A stretch of DNA of 64,000 nucleotides. Origin: Flaccisagitta enflata. Lineage: Eukaryota; Chaetognatha; Sagittoidea; Aphragmophora. The notes under the pieces were generated by a model. The model searched no databases. It worked only from the letters and a program-made list of their open reading frames with translations, and had not been told where the DNA came from. A program made the position numbers and the translations under genes. The DNA lies in assembly GCA_965153355.1 (NCBI GenBank), contig OZ231127.1, positions 15,686,001 through 15,750,000 on the forward strand, given 5' to 3'. Shown piece by piece: positions 21,380 to 32,263 of the stretch (the first letter of the stretch is position 1; every line of letters begins with the position of its first letter).

Positions 21380-22420
21380 ATCGCAATTTCGCCAAAACTT
21401 CTTCCTCTTGTCTGTGAAGAGGCAGAAAATGAGAAAGAGAGAAGAAAGAGAAGAAAGAGAGAAACAAAAAAAGAAAACCCACGGAGAAAACTAGAAGACG
21501 TAATACAGCGACAGGAATGACAAAAAAACAAACAAACGATGAAGTGGAATAAATTCCCAAGAAATCTAAAAAAAAAAAAAAAGTGACGAAAAAAAGCTTA
21601 AACAAGGAAATGAAGAGCAAAGTACTGAAGGAAAAAAAACGATAAACAAATGAAACCGCTAAAAAGAAACAAAAAGAAACCAAAACAGGATTAAGATTAA
21701 AAAAAAAAGAAAAAAAAAAAAAGGAAATAGAGAAAACGAAAAAAGAAGACGTAAACATGATCTTCTCTTTTCGGCTGACACGCGTTTTTATGCTTCAATG
21801 ATTTCCTCGTCTCTAGAGTCAATTTTACTCGAAGAAAGAAGGAAAACGAAAAGAAAAGAAGAAGGAAAAGAAAGGACGAAGACACGCTCAAGACTGGGGA
21901 AAAAAAGGAAACATACGTAACGGGTGGACTCTAAAAAGTCTACCCGTTATATCCATGAGCGATCAGTGAAAACAGACAAATGTGCTGTCTGATATGCGAA
22001 AGTAAAGAAAGTTGAAACGGAAGAGAAAAGTGGACTCTGTGTAGTGCTTGAAAAATTTTACTGCTTGAATGCTTTAACATTATTGTCCTTTTTTGATGGC
22101 GACACTCGTCGTCTGTCTCGGGAATAGAGCTGATTCAAATTCAAATTCAAATTCAAAGGAAAGGAAAGGAAAAGAAAAGAAAAGAACGAAAGAAGGATAA
22201 ACAAAATAAGAAGAAAAAGAGAAGAAAAAGTATTTCAGTCGTTGATTCTACTGGTAACTTGGCAAAACACCCGGGAAAAGATGGTTTCTATTTTCAAAAG
22301 GTTTGAAATTACTATAATTATTGTGAATAAATAAACATATTAGTTATATGTAATTAACGATTGACCAACTGTTCATTAAACTCCCATTTCATTAAGGTCG
22401 CTGATTTTTCTGTTATGAGA
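21380..22420. other. No gene; A-rich sequence with one hairpin
   Basis: Strongly A-biased plus strand (21420-21900). A 12-bp stem hairpin lies at 21918-21949 (TAACGGGTGGACT, loop CTAAAA, AGTCTACCCGTTA, one mismatch). A short (ATTCAA)n lies at about 22136-22160. Confidence 0.6.
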
Positions 22421-22424
22421 GAAC

Positions 22425-22517
22425 ATCGTATGACATCACATAACATCATATGACATCACATGACATCACATGAGAATTTCACATGACATCATATGACATA
22501 ACATGAGAACATCACAT
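22425..22517. repeat. CATNACATCA minisatellite
   Basis: About nine 10-bp units such as TATGACATCACATGACATCA, interrupted by GAGAATTTCA and GAGAACATC. Confidence 0.88.
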
Positions 22518-23201
22518 TTCGCCTAAGCCTTGCCGAAGAAATAGAGATGGCTACAAATTCAATAACTACAGTTTCCTTAATTTCAAAGCAATTTTAAGCC
22601 AATCGTGTTTTTAAACTTAAGTTCTCAGTTTTTAAGCTAAAGCAGAAGCCGGCCACGTTTAGGGACCTTTTGACTTCATCTCGTACATCAAAAATGCTTT
22701 CATGACCGGCGCTGAAAGGGTGACCAAAAATTTTGTCATGGCCATTTTCAAGTTGCTTATGTCTGCTTAACTTTTCAAACAGTACTACTAGTAGGTTTTC
22801 AAAATGATCATCACACATTTTTTTTTAAGAGAAATCTTTTTTTAACTCAGCCTGGGAGTTTTTAGTTTTATGGCTGTCTTGAGCTTGAAATTCTCTAAAA
22901 ACGTTCTAAATTTCTTCGATGTTTATATATATGTAAATTGTGTTTAGATACCTTATTTAGAACAATTGTATCTTAAACGTGATTATAATCATGGTTTTCT
23001 GAATATTATGTCTGATTTCATAGGCAACCTTTAGAAAAAAGATATTTTTAAAAATAAACAACCTATACTTCTTTTTCTTTTTGGTAAAAAACCAAAGCAA
23101 ATTTTTCTAGAAAATGGCCAAAACTGAATTTTAGCCCGGGCTTCTCTTATTTTGTTCTTAAGATTTTGGCAAAAATCAGGCTCATGTCTTTTATGAAAAA
23201 A
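22518..23201. other. No gene recognised
   Basis: AT-rich unique-looking sequence. No RNA gene or convincing exon seen. Confidence 0.45.
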
Positions 23202-23385
23202 CAAGGCCGGATGCACGGCTACCGAAGTCGCGTGCGGGTGGGCAGGGGCCATATTTGAGGTCACTAGACCATTTGAGCAGGAGCAGTGAGGTCAAAAAAT
23301 AAAAATCATAAAAAAGTAAAGTGTGACCAACAGACCGACCAACGGACAAAGCGGGGTGTAGAGTCGCGTAGCACGCGACTAAAAA
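23202..23385 (-). mobile_element. Hairpin-(GTCY)n element, full length
   Basis: CAAGGCCGGATGCACGGC, GTCGCGTGCGGGTGGGCAGG, TTGAGGTCACTAGACC, GCAGGAGCAGTGAGGTC, GTAAAGTGTGACC, a short GACC/AACG tract, AAAGCGGGGTGTAG and the hairpin 23362-23380 (AGTCGCG, loop TAGCA, CGCGACT) then AAAAA. This is the ~185-200 bp subtype also seen at 45145, 63030 and 41000. Confidence 0.93.
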
Positions 23386-23601
23386 GTGTATATTGTTCGA
23401 GACATAACTGATCATTGTTAAAAATCTTGATCTTGTAATAACGCTTGGGTGGGTATTAAATTACAAACCTTGATTTCGAAGCAGCGAGGTAGTTTTTGTT
23501 GAACTCAACAGTTGTTCTCAACTTTATTGTATTGTGTGTATAACTGGGAAACGACTCGACTATCGGAAGAATCGGGAAAAAAGGTCAGCGCAGAAATAAA
23601 A

Positions 23602-23795
23602 CAAGGCCAGATACACGGCAACCCTAGTTGCATGCGGGTGGGCAGGAGGAGTGCTGGAGAAGGTCACTAGGGTATCTGGGCAGGAGCTGTATACTCAAAA
23701 AGCTCAAAAACGCCGAAAAAATAAAAAGGCCGACTGACCGACCGACCGACCGACATAGCGGGATGTAGAGTCGCGTAGCACGCAACTAAAAAAAA
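23602..23795 (-). mobile_element. Hairpin-(GTCY)n element, full length
   Basis: Same subtype as 23202-23385, about 400 bp away and in the same orientation. Tract GACTGACCGACCGACC. Hairpin 23769-23787 is AGTCGCG / CGCAACT with loop TAGCA; one C-to-A change leaves one mismatched pair. Ends in A9. Confidence 0.9.
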
Positions 23796-24531
23796 AAGAA
23801 GAGAGAGGTGGAAAAAAAGAGAGAGAGAGAGAGAGAGAGAAACAGATACAGAACCAGAAACAGAAAGAGAGAGAAAGGAGGAAAAAGAGAAAAAGAGGAG
23901 GGAGGGAAAGAGAGAGCGATTGCTATCATTGCAATGGTTCCTTTTCCGATAATTTCAAGGTAGAAACAAGATAATAAAAAAAAAAATGATAAAAAAAACG
24001 AAAAAAAAAAAAGAAAACTGAAGACACCAAAGACGAGCCTTTATTGTAGGAATAATATTTTTTTGCCTCTTGTTTTTGTGGGAGAGAGAATCAGTGTACA
24101 TTATCGGATTTGCTGGTCTCCAAGCCTCAGGAACCGAAAAGTTTTTTTTTTTTCTGGGGAAACTCTTGATTGTGAAGTTGTTGAGTGATAAAAAGAAATA
24201 AAATCGATAAAAAAAAAGACAACACCAACTCGAAAGGCGATGAAAGACAATGGGAAACCAGGCAAAAATAACAGCATCAATAAAAATAATATTCATGGAA
24301 TGTGGATTGAATATGACCTGAGTGAGCGCAGAAAGCAAGCGCATTTGTCTTCACTGTTATGAATTTTATACATACGACTGATTAAAAAAAAAAAGAACAA
24401 AATTTTTGAAAAAAGAAACCGTCTTCTCAAACTCGTTTTCTTTCCAAGAAGAAAGGAATCATATGAATAAATGGATTACGGATATACCACCAAAATTCTT
24501 GGAATACTTGAACTTTAGATACCAAGAAATC
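23796..24531. other. No gene; purine-rich then AT-rich sequence
   Basis: A GA-rich decayed repeat (23796-23915) is followed by A/T homopolymer-rich sequence. No exon-like segment seen. Confidence 0.5.
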
Positions 24532-24602
24532 TGTTGTATCTGAAGGAATCTGTTGATTCCATCTGAAGGAATCTGTTGATTCCATCTAAAGGAATCTGTT
24601 GC
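24532..24602. repeat. 24-bp tandem repeat
   Basis: ATCTGAAGGAATCTGTTGAT with TCC, two full copies plus flanking partial copies. Confidence 0.85.
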
Positions 24603-24774
24603 CTCTGTTGATCCCATCTGGCATCAGATGCGAATTATTTCGTCTTTTGGGCCTCCATTGTGAGACTTCAGTGTCAAAGGCCGACTCATCCTTGACTCAT
24701 CTTCCAAGTTGACCGCGGAAAAAAACTCAGTAAGGGAACATTCTCCTTTCTGTCTTCATTTACGCGATTCTTGT

Positions 24775-24945
24775 CTGTCTTTCCGTCTGTCTTTCCGTCT
24801 GGCTTTTCGCTACTCTTTCTTTCTGTTTCTTTTTTTTTCTGTCTCTCTCTGTCTCTGTTTCTCTGTCTCTCTGTCTCTCTGTCTCTCTGTCCCTCTCTGT
24901 CTCTCTCTGTCTCTCTGTCCCTCTGTCTCTCTGTCTCTGTCTCAT
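24775..24945. repeat. Degenerate GTCTCTCT polypyrimidine repeat
   Basis: GTCTTTCCGTCTG pairs, then CTGTCTCT repeats of period 8. Minus-strand Arg/Glu/Thr frames are artefacts. Confidence 0.85.
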
Positions 24946-25736
24946 TCCTTCTTTTTGTCGTCACCTTTCTCGAACTTCCGCCATCTTTCTTTCTTTTCTT
25001 TTTTCCTTTTCCTTCCTCAACCATAAACCCAATCTGAGTGCTTTCACACCAGAAAGAGAAAAGAAAAGAAAAAAAAAAAGAAATGGTGGAATTCTATTGT
25101 CCCCCAGACGGAGAAAACAGGAAGGAGTGATCCTGAGGTGATGCAATAATAAAGCCAAAAAGAAAAGGAAGGAAAAAGCAAAGAAAAGAGAAGGAAAAAC
25201 AAGATGGCAAGGTAGAATTGTTGGCAGTGGAAGAAAGCACTTAATGGAGTGAGTGAGAGACATCTGGCGTCGATGTACTGAGAACGAAAAAAAAACAAGC
25301 AATAAACAAAAGACAAAAAGAAAAAAAAAAAAAAGACAAAAAAAGGAGGCAGATACCATGTTAGGAAAGACACAAAACAAAAAATGTATAAACGGGCAAA
25401 AACTAAACAATACTAACAAAACAAAAAACAATGCAATGAAACAAAAAGAAATGGAATACTAAATAACAAATAAAACAACCAAACACAAACAAGCAGAAAC
25501 GTCTGAAAGCCAATCAATAAAAGAACGAAAGAAAAAAAAACAGAGAGAAACCGATAAACAACGCTCAAAATCCTCTCAGAAACAAAGAAAAAAAAAAGAG
25601 AGAAAGAAAAAAAAATGGAGAAAAAGAAAATAAGGAAGCCGTTGAGTGAAGGAAATAAATAAGGGACATAAAATAGTGGAGAGCGAGCAGTTAATCGAAT
25701 CTGAGCGTCGGTCGTTGTCTGTAAAAGCAATACCGC
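24946..25736. other. No gene; A-rich sequence
   Basis: Plus strand is strongly purine/A-rich. The long Phe-rich minus-strand frames reflect composition only. Confidence 0.5.
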
Positions 25737-25798
25737 CCTACGGCCGACCGCCATACGGCCGACCGCCATACGGCCGACCGCCATACGGCCTACTATAC
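25737..25798. repeat. 15-bp tandem repeat CCGCCATACGGCCGA
   Basis: Four copies of a GC-rich 15-mer containing the palindrome CGGCCG. It stands out from its A-rich surroundings and would translate as a repeated Pro-Tyr-Gly-Arg motif in one frame. No start or splice context is visible. Confidence 0.9.
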
Positions 25799-25941
25799 CG
25801 CCCTACCGGCCCGCGACGACGTCAAACCAAAGACAAGAAAAGACAATAAAAAAAGAAGAACGGAATAGAAGGAAAGACGTACTGAGAGGTGAGGGAGTTA
25901 TTAGCTCACTGCAAACGGTCTGTTTGGGTCTTGATAACAAA

Positions 25942-26232
<291 letters not shown>

Positions 26233-26434
26233 TAATGATAGGTGTTAATTCTGTGTGGTACTGGTAAGGTAGCTGCGCGACAGGTAACGGCTAAAGCGTG
26301 GGAGATGCGGCCGTGCAAGAGGGTAAAGGAAGGACACGGGAAGAAAGGGAGAAAGGAAAGAGGAATGTGGGAGAGAAGACTGGGAGGAGGGAGGATGGAA
26401 AGAAAGCTAGAAAAGCAGGAATGAAAGAAAAAAC

Positions 26435-26730
<296 letters not shown>

Positions 26731-27266
26731 ACAGTTTGCGGATTTATTATCTTATCTCGGTGCGCGGGAATCCTTATGTACATATTGCAGTGTTATGTTT
26801 CACACACATCAAGGGATATTTCTGTTCATTAGAAAATCATTTTCAGCAAAAGGGTAATGGGTACATGCCCGATAATTTTTTCTGTTGATAACGCATTTGA
26901 ATTAGCAAAGATGACTTGTTCTATTTAAGAACCTTTCCATTCAGTAACCTGATGTTTTTTGTTCATAGGGATTATTTACACAGAAAAGTTTCATTTCTTC
27001 ACCGAAATTCTGCGATCGTTTTACTCTCTGTGCCTGTACTCTTAGCCTGTACTCTTAGCCTGGCAATGACGGCGCTGCACATAGAGAGGAATAGGGTGGT
27101 AACAGCGAACGGGGCAGTTGTTGGCAAAATTGTCTGTTAAATCTACAAATTCCTGCCAGGTGTCTATCATTCTTGTTTTGCAAAAAAAACAAAAAAACAG
27201 CAAACCCTAACAAGAGAGCATCTTTGAGCCTCAGGAAAGAAATCCTCTGCAACTTAGTCTCTCTTC
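26731..27266. other. No gene recognised
   Basis: Mixed sequence. A 13-bp duplication (CCTGTACTCTTAG) near 27032-27058 is the only repeat. Confidence 0.45.
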
Positions 27267-27446
27267 TCCTTTTCCCCCGGATATCATGGGAAGATCCTCC
27301 TATCATTGGCCCTGTTTAAGTATGCAATTCAATGGCTTTATTGAGCATCTGTTCCCATCCTCTCATTGGCTGATTGCAAAAGCCAAATTAGTCATGAATC
27401 TTATTCTTTGCTCCCGATGTTTGCCTTAGGTCACCAATGGGAAAAA

Positions 27447-27700
27447 CTAGGCCGGATACACGGCTACCCCAGTCGCGTGCGGGTGGGCAGGGGCTATAAT
27501 TGATATGAGGTCAGTGGAACATTTGGGCAGGAGCAATAAGGACAAAACCCCTATTAACGTCGAAAAAGTAAAGTGTGACGGACGGACCGACGGATGGATC
27601 GAGGGACGGACGGACCGACGGACCGACCAACGGATGGACCGACAGACCGACGGACGGACCAACAAAGCGGGGTGTAGAGTTGCATAGCACGCGACTAATA
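27447..27700 (-). mobile_element. Hairpin-(GTCY)n element in copy A
   Basis: CTAGGCCGGATACACGGC, GTCGCGTGCGGGTGGGCAGG, long GACGGACC tract (27579-27663), AAAGCGGGGTGTAG and the hairpin 27678-27696 (AGTTGCA / CGCGACT, two pairs weakened). It occupies the same site as 59046-59321 in copy B, so it predates the duplication. Confidence 0.9.
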
Positions 27701-28106
27701 ATTGTCATGATGCAATGAGTGTGCATTTTCTCCTGAATTAGCAAAAACTGCATCTTGAAATTGCACCTCAAAGTTTGTAATTGGCATACCTATAGACTGA
27801 TCAAAGAACTATAACATCGATACACATCGAAAAAATGCCATGCAATTTGGTAACAGCATCCCTTTCGAGCATGTCTTGGATGGGAACTAAAAAGATGATA
27901 ATATTTTTTTTCTCCCTTTTTTTCGCGGTTTGACTTAAATTGGCTTCACTGTGCGCTGGCTCTGTGCTGCCTCGCTGAAACCTGGCCATTGTCTCAATGT
28001 CCATTCTGGCCTAATGAGTTATATCAAGAAGTTGATAGGGCCCGATTTTTTTATGCTTCGCGGCAGCTTGGTAGAATCGGCACCTCTGATGATGATGATG
28101 ACGAAT

Positions 28107-28261
28107 CAAGGCCGGATACACGACACGGCCACCAGTTGCGGATGGGTGGGCAGGGGCGGTAATGCGCGTTTTCCCACTTTTTGACCCGATCATTACGGAC
28201 CGACGGACGGACGGACCGACGGACAAAGCCTCTTATAGAGTTGCGTGTCCGCAACTAAAAA
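28107..28261 (-). mobile_element. Hairpin-(GTCY)n element, compensated stem
   Basis: CAAGGCCGGATACACG, GTTGCGGATGGGTGGGCAGG, GACCGACGGACGGACGG tract, CCTCTTATAGAG, then the hairpin 28239-28256 with stem AGTTGCG / CGCAACT and loop TGTC. The C-to-T and G-to-A changes restore pairing relative to the GTCGCG stem. Copy B (59758-59881) lacks the left ~84 bp. Confidence 0.9.
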
Positions 28262-28486
28262 TGCGTGTTTTTTTTGGGGGGGGGGGTGGGGATGAGGAAA
28301 TTTTTGTGTGAAATAGTGGGACATTCCATTTTACTCCAAATGTCTCCTCACCCACTCTCTTTTCCTCTCTTCAATCATCCTACTGCTCTCGTTCTTCTCC
28401 ACCTCTATTATTCTTCTCAACTTTTATACCTCCCATCCTTTCTTTATTTTATCTCTCATCCTTTATTTCCCTCTTTTTCGTTTTTT

Positions 28487-28715
28487 AGTCGCTGCCTAGC
28501 GACTCTATAAGAGGGTGTGTCCCTTGGTCTGAATGTCTGAGTGTCACGCGAAAATTTTGATGACGCGAAATCGACTGAAAAGCGGATTTCTGACCATCAC
28601 AGCTCCTGCCTGGCGTCAATACAGCCCCCGCCCACTCACATACTGCCCCTGCCCACCCGCATTACTGCCCCTGCCCACCAGCAGCGACTACGGATTGGCC
28701 GTGTATCCGGCCTTG
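28487..28715 (+). mobile_element. Hairpin-(GTCY)n element with matching empty site
   Basis: Hairpin 28487-28504 (AGTCGC, loop TGCCTA, GCGACT), CTATAAGAGGGTGTGTCC, a decayed tract, three CTGCCC(C)TGCCCACC-type blocks and CCGTGTATCCGGCCTTG. It lies between T6 and T4. Copy B has only TTCTTTTT at this place (about 60101-60108), so this copy inserted after the duplication, into a T run. Confidence 0.93.
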
Positions 28716-28874
28716 TTTTCTCCTTCCTCATCAATCAGCGGCATTTTTTTCTGGTGTCTCTGCTTTTCCTCCTCTTCCTCCTCCGTTCCTCGTGTCTCTT
28801 GGTAATTATATAATTCGACGCGAAATAATTTTCCATGTGGCCGCCGCGTCGCTGCCGCGCCGACGTCGTCAACA

Positions 28875-28986
28875 ACAACATCACAACATCAACACGTCAA
28901 CCAGGCTTTCAAAGCGTCTGCGACAACAACATCAACAACAACATCACAACATCAACACGTCAACTAGGATTTCAAAGCGTCTACAA

Positions 28987-29017
<31 letters not shown>

Positions 29018-29262
29018 GCGTCAACCAGGCTTTCAAAGCGTCTATGACAACAACATCAACATCACAACATCAACACGTCAACTAGAATTTCAAAGCGTCT
29101 ACAACAACAACATCAACAACAACATCAAAACGTCAACCAGGCTTTCAAAGCATCTACGACAACAACATCAACACCTCAACTAGGATTTCAAGACATCTAC
29201 GACAACAACACCATGAACACGTAAACCAGGCTTTCAAAGCGTCTATGACAACAACATCAACA
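28875..29262. repeat. ~60 bp array: AACATCAACACGTCAAC + CAGGCTTTCAAAGCGTCT
   Basis: Seven units alternating AACAACATCA-type filler with GTCAACCAGGCTTTCAAAGC or ACTAGGATTTCAAAGCGTC. It grades into pure AAC. Copy B (60260-60520) has fewer units. Not a CRISPR: the spacers are themselves low-complexity AAC/ATC. Confidence 0.85.
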
Positions 29263-29314
29263 ACAACATCAACATATCATCATAAACATCAACGACAACA
29301 ACAAAAAGCAACAA

Positions 29315-29318
29315 CAAG

Positions 29319-29377
<59 letters not shown>

Positions 29378-29398
29378 CGACAAAAACAAAAACAACAT

Positions 29399-29487
<89 letters not shown>

Positions 29488-29537
29488 GCAACAACAACAA
29501 CAACAACAAAAACAACAACAACAACAACAACAACAAC
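29315..29537. repeat. (AAC)n microsatellite in copy A
   Basis: About 70 AAC repeats with a few GAC, AAA and ATC interruptions. The copy B counterpart at 60698-60800 has about 34. Confidence 0.97.
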
Positions 29538-29565
29538 GCTCCTGTCGTATTACCCCAATCACTCA

Positions 29566-29800
29566 AATTCTCAAATTCGCTGCTCTCACCTCCACCGACG
29601 CTCTTGCCGCCCCCGCCGCCGCACCCGTCGCCGCTTCCGACTCCGCCGCCCGCTCGGTTGACGACGCCACAACCACCCCAACCACCGCCATTACAGTCTC
29701 CGCCGTCGCCGCCACCACTACTGCCGCCCTACGCCACGTCCGCCGCCGCCACCACTTCCGCCACGAGCGGAGGTAACGCCAAGCATTCGATTTATTTCCT
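29566..29800. other. GC-rich CCGCC block present in both duplication copies
   Basis: CCGCC/GTCGCC-rich segment ending AGCGGAGGTAACGCC, matched by 60825-61065. Pro/Ala-rich frames are open in each copy, but an indel near 29707 (GTCGCC versus GCCGCGCC) shifts the frame between copies. Reading-frame constraint is therefore not supported; a former exon or promoter-like CpG-rich block is possible. Confidence 0.55.
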
Positions 29801-29819
29801 TATCTGATTGGAGAAACTG

Positions 29820-30262
<443 letters not shown>

Positions 30263-30399
30263 AGAAGAGAAAAAAGTAAGAAAGAGGAACAGATAAAGAG
30301 AGAGTGAATCAGTTATTCCCTCGAGGCAGACGAGTGGCTTCTTCATCCACTTGTTCTTCGTCTTCGTCTTCGTCTTCTCCTTTTTTCCGATTTCTCTGT

Positions 30400-30510
30400 C
30401 TTCCAGTCTCTAGTCTTTGTCTTCCAGTCTCTAGTCTCTGTCTTCCAGTCTCTAGTCTCTGTCTTCCAGTCTCTAGTCTCTGTCTTCCAGTCTCTAGTCT
30501 CTGTCTACCG
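30400..30510. repeat. 21-bp tandem repeat TCTTCCAGTCTCTAGTCTCTG, copy A
   Basis: Five units plus edges; copy B (61530-61680) has about seven. A 21-bp unit preserves a reading frame (repeat Leu-Pro-Val-Ser-Ser-Leu-Cys) and a plus-strand open frame crosses it in both copies. The frames have little else in common with proteins, so coding is not claimed. Confidence 0.88.
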
Positions 30511-30946
30511 GTCGATTTCTCCCATACTCTAGTCTATCGCTTCTTTGTTCTTCCCAACAAGACCCTATTGGTTTTAAATTATCGCTTACTTAATTCTATC
30601 GCTTTCTTGTTCCACACGAAAGGGGTTTTCGCATTGGGAAAATTATCGAGATACAGTATGTTTTTTCACGTTTGTAAAATTCTATTACAACGTAACTCAA
30701 AAAGTAGTAGAGATAATTGACTTCTGAAAAAAGTTCCTGGAAGATATGAGAGATGCATTTTACGATGTGTAACTCCCTGAACTTTTTGACAAAAATCTGA
30801 GTCGCTTGACACAGGAAGAAATAATGATCAAAAATAGCAAAAAAAGCCGTTATTTTAGGTTTTTGGTTGGACTTTTTTGTTCAAGTTGCTCTTATTTCTG
30901 AATAAATAAAAGCAACAGATACCAGATTGGTCTCAAATTAAAGCTA

Positions 30947-31725
30947 CTACGCGAATTAAAAAAAACGCAAGTTTTTCTATAGGTAATTTATGCGCCTTTT
31001 GTTCACTTGGGACATAATTTATTGGTAACCAAATTGAAGCTTTTTTCGAGGGCTTTCTTTTGAGCGCAATCCCACATCTGTAGCTTTAGTCGTTTAGTTA
31101 CACTCTAATGAAGGTGCATGAGTCAAAATTTCAAAATGCAGTAAAAGGGGGAAAAAAGATGTTTTGAGGTGAAAATGATGGAGTAATTGCAATGCCATGA
31201 GCAATCGGGCATTGTTCTACCAATTCTGTCTGCTTTTATAATTCCTATATTTGAGTTTCTCAATGTCTATGATGAAATATGAAGCACCAACTGTAATCAA
31301 ATGTGATAAAACCTTTAAAATCATCATGGATCAAACAAAAAATCAAAGGCAAAAATAAGTCAAGTACATACAGTTAAATCCCGCTCCAACGGATTTCAGG
31401 GGACCAAGGAATTTTATCTGTTAAGGGCGGAATTCTGTTATAGCCAATATAGGAAATAAATGAAAATAGGTTCAAGGGACCAAGAAATTGTATCTGTTAA
31501 AGGCAGAATTCCGTTGGAAGTGGGTCCGTTAGAGCGGGGTTCAACTGTATCACTTTTGCATGGCTATTTCTCTGCATCAACTTGATTCTGATGGCTAGAA
31601 ATCTTTGATATGATACACAGAAACTCAAAAAAACCAAACCAGCTCGCAAAAAGCTGCTCAGAGGAAAAATAAAGTCCAATTCAAGCTCTCTTATGAAAAA
31701 CTTGCGTTTTTTTCAATTCGGGTAG
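30947..31725. mobile_element. TA-flanked element, CTACGCGAATT ends (nested)
   Basis: CTACGCGAATTAAAAAAAAC..CAAGTTTTTC and the inverse ending AATTCGGGTAG, with TA at 30945-30946 and 31726-31727. Third level of nesting. Contains a minus copy of the shared block near 31030-31092 and the next-level MITE at 31371-31547. Confidence 0.85.
31371..31547. mobile_element. Small MITE, CAGTTRAAYCCCGCTC ends (innermost)
   Basis: Left CAGTTAAATCCCGCTCCAAC, right GTTAGAGCGGGGTTCAACTG, TA at 31369-31370 and 31548-31549. The interior carries two direct GGGACCAAGGAATTTTATCT-like repeats. The ends resemble pogo/Tigger-type MITEs, an inference from termini alone. Confidence 0.87.
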
Positions 31726-32263
31726 TAATTAGCAGTATCTTAAAGAAATAAAATAAGGAAAACTTTTTTTTCAAAAGAATGCTTCATTTGGCATGAAGAA
31801 AATTTGTTTCTTAATCAAAATTCTGATTGAGAGTTGATTCATTGTTCACACAATACTCTAAGATATCAAATGAGTATTTCAAATTGAGTTTTTCTAAAAA
31901 CTACTTCAAAATACCTTCCATTTGAGACCAATCTGGTGTCAGTAGCTCAAACCGTTTGGAAATGAGAGCAATTTAAAGGTAAACAGTACATATGACAAGG
32001 TTTTGCAAATAAATAGTTTGGATATGATGACATCTTGCTCTGAATATCTCCAAAGGATCAAATTTTTGTAAAAAAAGCCTGGCATTTACATATCATAAAA
32101 TGCATCTACTATATCTCTCAAGGACATTTCACAAAAATCAATTATCTCAATTACTTTTGGAGTAACGTTGTCATAGAATTTTACAAACAAGAATAAACAT
32201 ACTGTATTACATAGGGAATATCTAGATAATATCTTGATAATACGCCCAATGCAAAAACCCCTT

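Larger units (their letters stand above)
30654..32204. mobile_element. TA-flanked long foldback element, CAGTATG ends
   Basis: CAGTATGTTTTTTCACGTTT at the left and AAACATACTG at the right, with TA at 30652-30653 and 32205-32206. Arms are about 290 and 480 bp and complementary over GTAACTCAAAAAGTA, TCCTGGAAGATA and the CCAGATTGGTCTCAAA block. It sits inside the 90-bp MITE at a TA. Related to 33224-34396 and 62716 onward. Confidence 0.85.
30621..32263. mobile_element. AGGGGTTTT-ended MITE holding three nested elements
   Basis: Terminal arms AGGGGTTTTCGCATTGGG..ATTATCGAGATA (30621-30653) and TATCTAGATAATATC..CCCAATGCAAAAACCCCTT (to 32263), flanked by AA that is single at the empty site in copy B (CACACGAATGATC near 61787-61799). 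The 90-bp relative at 60544-60633 shows the uninterrupted form. Everything between is later insertion. Confidence 0.9.

Noticed and set aside
28875-29262. Regularly spaced repeats resembling a CRISPR array
   Set aside because: Spacers are low-complexity AAC/ATC filler, repeats are imperfect, and the context is a eukaryotic genome.
29604-29807. Pro/Ala-rich open frame in the GC-rich block, present in both duplication copies
   Set aside because: An indel shifts the frame between copies A and B, so there is no sign of protein-level constraint.
30304-30720. Plus-strand frame over the 21-bp repeat (138 codons; 177 in copy B)
   Set aside because: The repeat unit is a multiple of three, which keeps any frame open. 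Flanking residues are low-complexity and the two frames end in unrelated sequence.
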